33,326 bases of DNA from an uncultured Prochlorococcus sp. (GTDB taxonomy: Bacteria; Cyanobacteriota; Cyanobacteriia; PCC-6307; Cyanobiaceae), in assembly GCA_902628235.1 (NCBI GenBank), contig CACOMD010000011.1, forward strand, positions 1 through 33,326. Reading direction: 5' to 3'. This document shows, piece by piece, positions 27,349-33,326 of this stretch. A model generated the notes under the pieces. It saw nothing but the letters and a program-made list of their open reading frames with translations, was not told where the DNA came from and did not search any database. A program made the translations under genes and the position numbers. Each line of letters begins with the position of its first letter. Position 1 is the first letter of the stretch.

Positions 27349-28155
27349 TTGTCATTAATAAATCAAAGGTTTAATGAATTAAGAAAAAAAGGTAAATTTG
27401 CCTTAATGCCCTTTTTGATGGCTGGTGATCCCACTTTAGAAATTACTTACAAAATCTTGCTGAAGTTACAAGAAAAAGGAGCCGATTTTATTGAATTAGG
27501 TATCCCTTATAGTGATCCTCTTGCAGATGGACCAATTATTCAATTATCTGCTTCAAGAGCTCTTAAGTCTGGAACTTCGCTATCACAAGTTCTTGATTTA
27601 TTAAAAACTTTAAAAGGTAAACTAAATACACCTGTAATACTTTTTACATACTTTAACCCATTGCTAAGCTTTGGTTTTAAAAGATTTTGTGAAATCGCTT
27701 CATCTGTTGGTGCTGCTGGCATAATAATTCCAGATTTGCCTTTAGAAGAAACGACACAATTTTCACAAATAGCCAATGATTTTAATTTAGATTTAATATT
27801 GTTAATAGCTCCAACAACGCCATTAGAAAGGATGAAAATGATATCTAGCAGGACAAGAGGCTTTAGTTATCTTGTTAGCGTTACTGGGGTCACTGGTGAA
27901 AGGAGTAATCTTGAATCTCGCGTTGAAAATCTTATTGGACAAATAAAGGAGATAAGCTCTAATCCTTTAGCAGTTGGTTTTGGTATCTCATCGCCTGATC
28001 ATGTTATTAAGGTTAGGAAATGGGGTGCTGATGGCGTAATAATCGGTAGCGCTTTTGTTAAAAGAATTACTGATAGTAAATATTCTCAGATAGTTAATGA
28101 AGTAGGTAAGTTTTGCTCTGAGTTACGTTCAGCGGCAGATAAAGTATTGGATTAG
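27349..28155 (+). CDS. trpA: Tryptophan synthase alpha chain
   Basis: Cleaves indole-3-glycerol phosphate to indole, which passes to TrpB. Family motifs: LMPFLMAGDPTLE, the catalytic Glu in FIELGIPYSDPLADGPIIQ with the catalytic Asp, and the phosphate-binding loops VSVTGVTGER and GFGISSPDH. The 268-residue length is normal. It begins at TTG 27349; an in-frame stop upstream at 27319 leaves no ATG or GTG alternative before the conserved N-terminus. It is 75 bases after the DUF3007 gene and separate from other trp genes. Confidence 0.95.
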   Translation: MSLINQRFNELRKKGKFALMPFLMAGDPTLEITYKILLKLQEKGADFIELGIPYSDPLADGPIIQLSASRALKSGTSLSQVLDLLKTLKGKLNTPVILFTYFNPLLSFGFKRFCEIASSVGAAGIIIPDLPLEETTQFSQIANDFNLDLILLIAPTTPLERMKMISSRTRGFSYLVSVTGVTGERSNLESRVENLIGQIKEISSNPLAVGFGISSPDHVIKVRKWGADGVIIGSAFVKRITDSKYSQIVNEVGKFCSELRSAADKVLD

Positions 28156-28274
28156 TTAAATAATAAAAATAATTCTGATTGATAATTAAAACGCAATTAA
28201 TTCAAGGGAATATTATTAATATTTATATATTAAATTTATATTTTCTATATCTTTGATTATTTAATTCTATTTAT

Positions 28275-28637
28275 TTAATCTTCTGATTCTCCCGCAGGCA
28301 AAAGTCTTATTTGCTTTCTTCCAAGTTTTATTTCAAATTCATCTCCTGCTTTTAAATCAAGAAGAGCTGTATAAGCTTTACCAATTAAAAGATTTCCATT
28401 TCCTTGAACAGTCGCTACATAACTTAATTTTCTTCCACCTTTGCCAATTCCGGCAACTCCAGAATCTCCAAGATTAACTCCTTTTGCTTCAAGCAGCGCC
28501 TCATAAAAAGCGGTGAAATTTAATCGTTCGCTACCATTCTTTTTTGTGGAAACATAACCACAAGCGCGAACAAGATCTGACTTGCTAACATCACCAAGCT
28601 CTTTAACTTTAGCAAGTAGATCACTACCAGTAAGCAT
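28275..28637 (-). CDS. Cyanobacterial AbrB-type transcription regulator
   Basis: DNA-binding regulator of the cyAbrB family, which in other cyanobacteria affects carbon/nitrogen balance genes. The N-terminal part (MLTGSDLLAKVKELGDVSKSDLVRACGY) and the C-terminal AbrB-like beta domain (YVATVQGNGNLLIGKAYTALLDLKAGDEFEIKLGRKQIRLL) are typical. I chose ATG 28637, giving 120 residues; an upstream frame extension to 28676 is hydrophobic and unlike the family. The nearby carbon-fixation genes make it a possible regulator, but no site can be assigned. It converges with trpA across 119 AT-rich bases. Confidence 0.9.
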   Translation of the reverse strand: MLTGSDLLAKVKELGDVSKSDLVRACGYVSTKKNGSERLNFTAFYEALLEAKGVNLGDSGVAGIGKGGRKLSYVATVQGNGNLLIGKAYTALLDLKAGDEFEIKLGRKQIRLLPAGESED

Positions 28638-28734
28638 AATTAAGTAATAAAAAGATCTACTTAAATAACATAGCAATTAGTGTGTATTGTATGCAATTAT
28701 TAATTATGAATTTAATCAATTAGTTATCTTAATT

Positions 28735-29004
28735 ATGGAAAAATTTATAGTATGGGGTAAATATTGTGAAGATGCAATTACTAAACGTGAAAAATTCCGA
28801 AATGATCATTTGAATAGGCTTTTAAAATTAAAAGAACAAAATATTTTAGTTACTTTAGGACCTACTAAATGTACAAGATATTTATTTGGTATTTTTAATG
28901 CTAAGAATGAAAAAGATGTTAGAGAATTATTAGAGAAAGATATATATTGGGAAAAAGGAATATGGATATCTCTTAAAGTTTATCCATGGGTACAAGCATT
29001 ATAA
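28735..29004 (+). CDS. YCII-related domain protein
   Basis: Small alpha/beta protein of the YciI type (89 residues): KFIVWGKYCEDAITKREKFRNDHLNRLLKL, then LVTLGPTK and a C-terminal strand WISLKVYPWVQ. The usual His/Asp pair of the fold may be H36 and a nearby acid, but the active site is not certain. I chose ATG 28735; a TTG at 28687 would add 16 residues with no family resemblance. Function unknown; some relatives act in degradation of aromatic compounds. Confidence 0.8.
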   Translation: MEKFIVWGKYCEDAITKREKFRNDHLNRLLKLKEQNILVTLGPTKCTRYLFGIFNAKNEKDVRELLEKDIYWEKGIWISLKVYPWVQAL

Positions 29005-29174
29005 GCTATTTATTTCTCCTGTATAAAGTTTATATTTATAAGTCAAGATTATTCACTAATTATTAATTTAATAACTACTATTTTAAAATTTATCTTATTA
29101 ATATAAATAATCTGTTTCAAAATGTTTTGAAGAATTTACTAAATTAACTTTAAATATATTTAATAATTATGTGG
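29005..29174. other. Convergent spacer with a 16-bp palindrome
   Basis: 170 AT-rich bases between two converging genes. The only structure I see is TTCAAAA-TG-TTTTGAA at 29116-29131, whose two-base loop makes it a poor terminator. No gene or RNA is evident. Confidence 0.4.
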
Positions 29175-29549
29175 CTAATTAAATTTATGATCCTTTTCCA
29201 TTTGATCCATTAATTCATCTAAATCTAACTTATAATTTAAATCTAATTGGTTATACCCTTGTCTCATATTTTCTCCTGAATAAAAATATTCTTGATTATT
29301 ATTCTCTTCATTATTAATATTATTTTTTATACTAATCCAATGTTGCTCGATTCTGATTAAGTTTCTCGCGATATTAATAATTCCGCCTTTCTTATTCAAT
29401 CCATTCAGTTTTTTTATAATTTCAGAGGTCCTACTAGATTTAATTTTTAATTGTGTCGCTAAATCTCTTTGAGAATAACCATGTGATTTAAGCCAATCTT
29501 TAATAAATACAATTAATTCTTTCTCTTCTTCTGATGATAATTTATTCAT
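29175..29549 (-). CDS. Small protein with a predicted helix-turn-helix
   Basis: 124 residues, not a family I recognise by name. Residues about 5-50 look like a helix-turn-helix of Cro/XRE style (LKSHGYSQRDLATQLKIKSSRTSEIIKKL). The middle is Asn/Glu-rich and probably disordered (NNINNEENNNQEY), and the tail is acidic (LDLDELMDQMEKDH). It lies 3 bases after the DUF1232 gene and downstream of a sigma factor, all leftward, so it may belong to the same transcript. A DNA-binding regulator is the best guess. Confidence 0.68.
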   Translation of the reverse strand: MNKLSSEEEKELIVFIKDWLKSHGYSQRDLATQLKIKSSRTSEIIKKLNGLNKKGGIINIARNLIRIEQHWISIKNNINNEENNNQEYFYSGENMRQGYNQLDLNYKLDLDELMDQMEKDHKFN

Positions 29550-29552
29550 AAT

Positions 29553-29921
29553 TTAAAAAGGAAAAAGTTTATTAAGTTTTTCTTCTGCTCTAATTCTTAT
29601 CGCAGGAGTCATATATTTAGTCCAAATACTCAAGACAGCTGTTAAAGCTACAAAGTCATCACTAAATCCAACTACTGGCATAAAATCTGGGAATAAATCT
29701 AATGGCATTATTAGATACGCTAAGGCAGCTATTAGAGATATGCGAACATTTGTTGGCGTTAAAGGGTCCATTGCCATCTCAAATACCTCTAATGCTGGTT
29801 TAGCGATTGATCTTCCAGCTTTAATTAGAATTTTTAGAAAAATATTTGAATTTATAGTAGAACTTTCAATGACTTCAGCTTCATATATCTTTTGATTTGA
29901 TTTATATGAATTATTTATCAT
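29553..29921 (-). CDS. DUF1232 (YkvA-like) protein
   Basis: 122 residues with the family core IAALAYLIMPLDLFPDFMPVVGFSDDFVAL (about 67-95 in part), which combines a hydrophobic segment and the conserved Asp/Pro pattern of DUF1232. It is likely membrane-associated; function not established. It starts at ATG 29921, 28 bases after the sigma factor stop, and ends 3 bases before the HTH gene. The three genes look like one operon. Confidence 0.82.
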   Translation of the reverse strand: MINNSYKSNQKIYEAEVIESSTINSNIFLKILIKAGRSIAKPALEVFEMAMDPLTPTNVRISLIAALAYLIMPLDLFPDFMPVVGFSDDFVALTAVLSIWTKYMTPAIRIRAEEKLNKLFPF

Positions 29922-29949
29922 TGAATAAAGAATATGCTAATAATTTGTA

Positions 29950-30873
29950 TTAACTTAGACTATCGACTAACCCATTTTGGATTCCTGCTTTTCTAAGTTT
30001 TCTTAATGCTCTTTGTACAACTTGCCTGCAATACTCTCGACTACAATTCATATGTCTTGCTACTTCTGCAAGAGTTCTCCATTCATTTGAACCATCTAAT
30101 CCAAATCTGAGGCTAACAATCTTTCTTTCTTTTTCTGTTAAGTTAGCTTTATCCAATAATTTCCAGGCGGAAGCTGTCCTCTCAGCTAACTCTGCTAATT
30201 CCATTGGAGGTGTCTGTTCACTTGGCAAGATATCGACTAGTTCTGAGGGGTCTGATTTGGATTTAACAGTACCTTGAAGGCTTATAGTTATACTTCTTAG
30301 CTCGCATGACAATAACTCATCCACTTCCTCTTTAGTGATTTTCATTTCTTCTGCTAACTCTAAACTTGTGGGAGGTATTCCTTTACTTTGCATCAACTTA
30401 GATTTGGCTGATCTCAATTTTGTTAATTTCTCATTTATATTAACGGGAATTCTAATAGTCCTGCTTTGTGTTGATAAGGCCCTATTTAATCCTTGTCTAA
30501 TCCACCAGTAAGCATATGTAGAAAATCTATGACCTCTTGATGGATCATATTTCTCAACTGCCCTTGTTAATCCGAGAGTTCCCTCTTGTATTAAATCTAA
30601 TAATTCAAGTCCTTTACCTTGATAACGTTTAGCAAGATTTACAACAAGTCTTAAATTAGCTGTGATCATTGCATTTTTTGCTTTTTCGCCAACCCTTATA
30701 GTCTTTTTCTCACATTCAGAATATTCACATGCAGGTCCTATGCCTCCAGCAGATTGACATCTATTAATTAAAACAACCATCTCTTGAACTTTTCTTCCCA
30801 TAGTGAGCTCTTTCTCTGGGGTCAAAAGTTGATGGCGCCCAATTTCTCCTAGAAAATCACTTAATGAACTCAA
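29950..30873 (-). CDS. RNA polymerase sigma factor, sigma-70 group 2
   Basis: Non-essential group 2 sigma factor (307 residues), used in cyanobacteria for stress or light responses. It lacks region 1.1. Region 1.2 is SLSDFLGEIGRHQLLTPEKE, region 2 contains NLRLVVNLAKRYQGKGLELL, DLIQEGTLGLTRAVEKYDP and FSTYAYWWIRQGLNRAL, and region 3 follows. Region 4 ends in an HTH (TLAEVARHMNCSREYCRQVV) where YC replaces the usual residues before RQ. It starts at TTG 30873 just after an in-frame stop. AAGG (7-8 bases before) acts as ribosome site and sits inside an inverted repeat. Confidence 0.93.
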   Translation of the reverse strand: MSSLSDFLGEIGRHQLLTPEKELTMGRKVQEMVVLINRCQSAGGIGPACEYSECEKKTIRVGEKAKNAMITANLRLVVNLAKRYQGKGLELLDLIQEGTLGLTRAVEKYDPSRGHRFSTYAYWWIRQGLNRALSTQSRTIRIPVNINEKLTKLRSAKSKLMQSKGIPPTSLELAEEMKITKEEVDELLSCELRSITISLQGTVKSKSDPSELVDILPSEQTPPMELAELAERTASAWKLLDKANLTEKERKIVSLRFGLDGSNEWRTLAEVARHMNCSREYCRQVVQRALRKLRKAGIQNGLVDSLS

Positions 30874-30880
30874 GATTTAT

Positions 30881-30910
30881 ACCTTAAAGTTAGTACTTTT
30901 AACTTAAGGT
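30881..30910 (-). promoter_or_regulatory. Inverted repeat covering the sigma factor ribosome binding site
   Basis: Read on the minus strand, ACCTTAAGTTA pairs with TAACTTTAAGGT (one bulged base) around a 7-base loop. The right arm contains the AAGG ribosome site, 7 bases before the TTG start. In mRNA this AU-rich stem would hide the site; as DNA it could be an operator. Confidence 0.6.
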
Positions 30911-30936
30911 CAAATCGATAATATGCTACACATGTA

Positions 30937-30958
30937 ATAATTAATTAATAATTAATTA
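30937..30958. repeat. Tandem 11-bp repeat ATAATTAATTA (x2)
   Basis: Two exact adjacent copies in the sigma factor upstream region (30937-30947 and 30948-30958). The period is close to one DNA turn, so it could bend DNA or mark a promoter, but low-complexity AT sequence is common here. Confidence 0.5.
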
Positions 30959-31004
30959 ATAAAATATTATGTGAAGAATTTATCTTTCTGATTCCCATGA
31001 TTTT

Positions 31005-31664
31005 TTATTTTCTTCTGGATTCTAAAACTTTAAGAACATCTCTCCACTCAACACCCCTGTGAAGAAGAGCTACTTGAAGATGATAAATAATATCAGCAGC
31101 TTCATTAGAAATTTCATCCTTGTCATTTTTCATGCATGCCATAACAAATTCAGCTGTTTCCTCTCCGATTTTTTTAAGTATTGCATTACTACCTTTTGTT
31201 AACAATTTATTTGTATAACTATTTTCTTTTGGACATAATGATCTCTCATGAAGAGTGTTAAATAACTCTGAACATTCATTAGATAATGGTAAAGATTTTC
31301 TCACCTTTTTAAATCCTTCTGATTTCTTAGTAATTTGATTAAAGAAACAACTTCTTTCTCCTGTATGACAAGCTCCTTTTCCATTTTGTTCTATAGAAAT
31401 AAGCAAAGAGTCGCTATCGCAATCAAATCTAATTTCTTTTAATAATTGAGTATTTCCACTTGTTGCCCCTTTTCTCCATAGTTCAGATCTTGATCTACTC
31501 CAATAATGAACTTCATTTGTTTCAATAGTTTTTTTAAGCGATTCTTTATTCATCCATGCAAGCATTAGAATTGAGCCATCAAGCCAATCTTGTGCAATGG
31601 CAGTAATTAATCCATCTTTGTCGAATTTTAGATCATTTAATGTGAAATCTTTTGTATGAGTCAT
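31005..31664 (-). CDS. hisIE: Bifunctional phosphoribosyl-AMP cyclohydrolase / phosphoribosyl-ATP pyrophosphatase
   Basis: Steps 2 and 3 of histidine synthesis. The N-terminal HisI domain (about 1-115) has [25 protein letters not shown] and the zinc-binding [10 protein letters not shown] and [12 protein letters not shown]. The C-terminal HisE domain (about 125-219) has [14 protein letters not shown] and [14 protein letters not shown]. The 219-residue length is normal for the fusion. It starts at ATG 31664, divergent from the QueD-like gene across 62 bases. hisG lies some 15 kb away, so the pathway is scattered. Confidence 0.95.
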   Translation of the reverse strand: MTHTKDFTLNDLKFDKDGLITAIAQDWLDGSILMLAWMNKESLKKTIETNEVHYWSRSRSELWRKGATSGNTQLLKEIRFDCDSDSLLISIEQNGKGACHTGERSCFFNQITKKSEGFKKVRKSLPLSNECSELFNTLHERSLCPKENSYTNKLLTKGSNAILKKIGEETAEFVMACMKNDKDEISNEAADIIYHLQVALLHRGVEWRDVLKVLESRRK

Positions 31665-31726
31665 TATGTTTAAATTGTTAAGTCTTGACTATTTTGTCCT
31701 AATTAATTTCATCTAATTATAAAGTA

Positions 31727-32200
31727 ATGTCTATTCATTCTTCAAAATTTTCCTGCAGTAAAAGTTATCACAATTTTCCATGCTCTCATAGACAATGGCA
31801 ACATTCGGGACACTGCAAATTTGTGCATGGATATTCGAGGTCATTTACTTTCTGGTTCGTCGCAAAAAACTTAGATATTAATGGTTTTGTTGTAGATTTT
31901 TCAAGCTTAAAACCTCTTGAAAAGAAATTAAGAGACCAATTTGATCATACATTTTTAATAAATAAGGATGATCCCTTAATGACATATTGGCAAGAACTAA
32001 ATGAATTAGATGCATTAGATTTAAGAATTATGGATAACGTTGGAATGGAATTCACTTCTCAATTGATTTGGAATTGGGCTAATGATTATTTGAGAACAAA
32101 AGATAATGGAAGAACTTGTTGTTATAAAGCAGAGTCTAGGGAAAATAAATATAATAACGCCTGTTTTCAGAGTTTACCAATTTGGTATGTTAGAGATTAA
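31727..32200 (+). CDS. 6-pyruvoyl-tetrahydropterin synthase / QueD family protein
   Basis: T-fold enzyme family acting on dihydroneopterin triphosphate (QueD makes 6-carboxy-tetrahydropterin for queuosine; PTPS makes 6-pyruvoyl-tetrahydropterin). 157 residues. H21 (CSHRQW) fits the first zinc ligand, C30 the catalytic Cys and H34 the second ligand. The motif reads CKFVHGYS instead of CxxxHGH, so the third ligand position is Tyr36. Later family blocks are present: GFVVDFSSLK, FDHTFL, and a C-terminal AESRENK with the substrate-binding Glu. The substrate may differ from QueD. It converges with clpB across 13 bases. Confidence 0.85.
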   Translation: MSIHSSKFSCSKSYHNFPCSHRQWQHSGHCKFVHGYSRSFTFWFVAKNLDINGFVVDFSSLKPLEKKLRDQFDHTFLINKDDPLMTYWQELNELDALDLRIMDNVGMEFTSQLIWNWANDYLRTKDNGRTCCYKAESRENKYNNACFQSLPIWYVRD

Positions 32201-32213
32201 AACATAGTTCTGA

Positions 32214-33326
32214 TTAATTTATTATGAGATTATTCTCTTCAACAAAGATTTCTATAAGATTATTTTTTAAATAATGATTATTTAAAATATTATTAGCAAT
32301 TTTTGTTTCAATTTCTTTTTTTATAATTCTTTTTAGAGGTCTTGCTCCGTAAATATGGTCAAAACTTCTATCAACAAGAATGTTTATAGCTTCATCGGTT
32401 ATTCTTAATTTTAAATTTTTTTTATTGAGTCTTTTTTCTAATTCTTTAAATTCAATTTTTGCTATTTTACCCAATTCTTCCTTGTTGAGATTATTAAAAA
32501 TTACTATCTCATCTAATCTATTTAAGAATTCAGGCTTAAAAAATTTCTTAAGTTCTACATCAATTACTTTTTTAATTTCATATTGGTTTTCATTCCTTAT
32601 TGATAAATCATTTATAGATTGACTTCCTAGATTACTAGTAAGAACAATAATTGAGTTTTTAAAACTTACTGTTCTTCCTTGCCCATCTGTAATAATTCCA
32701 TCATCAAGAACTTGTAAAAGTATATCAAGAATATCTTTATGCGCTTTTTCAATTTCATCAAGAAGGATAAGCGAATAGGGATTTTTGAGTACTGCCTCTG
32801 TTAATTGTCCTCCAGATTCAAAACCTAGATATCCAGGAGGTGCTCCTATAATTTTGCTTACTGAATGTTTTTCCATATATTCAGACATATCTATTCTGAT
32901 AATTGAAGATGATGAATCAAAAATTGTATTTGCAGTAACTTTGCTTAACTCAGTTTTTCCAACTCCAGTAGGACCTAAAAAAAGAAAACTTGCTATTGGT
33001 TTATCTGGATCATTAAGACCTGTTCTTGATCTTTTAATAGAATCTGCAACGGTATTAATAGCTATTTCTTGACCTATTATTTTTTCTTTGAGACTTATTT
33101 CAAGTTTTAAGAGTTTTTCTTTCTCGGACTGATTTAAATCATTAACCGGTATTGAAGTCCATTTAGAAACTACTTCGGCAATATCACTAAAATTAACTTC
33201 TTGCCTCAAGAGACTTTTATTACCATTTTTATAATCATTTTTTAAATCTTTACTTTTAACATCTAACTTATTTTGTAATTCATTTAAAGTTCCAAACTCT
33301 AATTCTGCAGCCATATTAAGATCAAA
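32214..33326 (-). CDS. clpB: ClpB-type AAA+ disaggregase, C-terminal part, cut by window end
   Basis: ATP-driven protein disaggregase that works with DnaK. About 370 residues are visible and the frame stays open to the last base (FDLN before the first Met), so the N-domain, first AAA+ domain and most of the coiled-coil middle domain lie outside. The visible part is the end of the middle domain, then the second AAA+ domain with Walker A GPTGVGKTEL, pore loop GAPPGYLGFESGG, Walker B LILLDEIEKAH, and sensor 2 GARPLKR. No IGF/LGF loop of ClpA/ClpX is seen, which favours ClpB over ClpC/ClpA. Picocyanobacteria can carry two ClpB proteins; I cannot tell which this is. Confidence 0.9.
   Translation of the reverse strand, partial: FDLNMAAELEFGTLNELQNKLDVKSKDLKNDYKNGNKSLLRQEVNFSDIAEVVSKWTSIPVNDLNQSEKEKLLKLEISLKEKIIGQEIAINTVADSIKRSRTGLNDPDKPIASFLFLGPTGVGKTELSKVTANTIFDSSSSIIRIDMSEYMEKHSVSKIIGAPPGYLGFESGGQLTEAVLKNPYSLILLDEIEKAHKDILDILLQVLDDGIITDGQGRTVSFKNSIIVLTSNLGSQSINDLSIRNENQYEIKKVIDVELKKFFKPEFLNRLDEIVIFNNLNKEELGKIAKIEFKELEKRLNKKNLKLRITDEAINILVDRSFDHIYGARPLKRIIKKEIETKIANNILNNHYLKNNLIEIFVEENNLIIN

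Noticed and set aside
28638..28676. N-terminal extension of the AbrB-type protein
   Set aside because: The added residues (MLCYLSRSFYYLI) do not fit the family, and ATG 28637 starts exactly at the conserved part.
28687..28734. TTG start for the YCII protein
   Set aside because: The added residues do not resemble the family; ATG 28735 begins the domain.

Overview
The window looks like a piece of a high-light-type Prochlorococcus chromosome. The reasons are the very low GC content, dense gene packing, frequent TTG/GTG starts, Form IA Rubisco inside an alpha-carboxysome (cso) cluster, light-independent protochlorophyllide reductase genes next to por, and intact cyanobacterial housekeeping genes (ndhL, cyAbrB, group 2 sigma factor). 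I cannot name the strain. I see no insertion sequence, prophage, CRISPR array or rRNA gene. The window holds one tRNA gene.

Layout. (1) 1-4916: chlorophyll synthesis. por is cut by the window start and converges on chlN-chlB-chlL, transcribed leftward, so both routes for reducing protochlorophyllide sit within 5 kb. (2) 5077-14416: the carboxysome region. A small unknown gene is divergent from csoS1D. rdgB (minus strand) separates csoS1D from the main plus-strand operon csoS1-rbcL-rbcS-csoS2-csoS3-csoS4A-csoS4B, which is followed by a Rubisco assembly factor (acRAF-like) and a small convergent unknown gene. The operon makes the shell hexamer, Rubisco, the scaffold that links Rubisco to the shell, the luminal carbonic anhydrase and the shell pentamers. 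(3) 14501-19991: gloB-ridA (minus), hisG-ABC exporter-GNAT acetyltransferase (plus), and two overlapping minus-strand transferase genes of the TIGR04282/TIGR04283 type. (4) 20166-26432: dnaA, a divergent pair of a GST-like protein and glutathione reductase, a CaCA-type cation exchanger and pyrC. (5) 26554-28155: tRNA-Leu(UAA), ndhL, a DUF3007 gene and trpA. (6) 28275-33326: cyAbrB, a YCII protein, a leftward set of group 2 sigma factor-DUF1232-small HTH protein, hisIE, a QueD/PTPS-family protein and the 3' part of clpB, cut by the window end.

Most genes are textbook picocyanobacterial genes. The observations I rate highest are regulatory: an AU-rich inverted repeat that would hide the ribosome binding site of the sigma factor gene; a 321-bp leader before csoS1 with a separated 13-bp direct repeat, a perfect 7+1+7 palindrome and an overlapping upstream ORF; and hairpins in each of the first three junctions of the carboxysome operon but none in the tight junctions after csoS2. 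Also worth attention are a QueD-like protein whose third zinc ligand position is Tyr, the two-transferase pair, and the small unknown genes flanking the carboxysome cluster. I found no clearly new multi-gene system.
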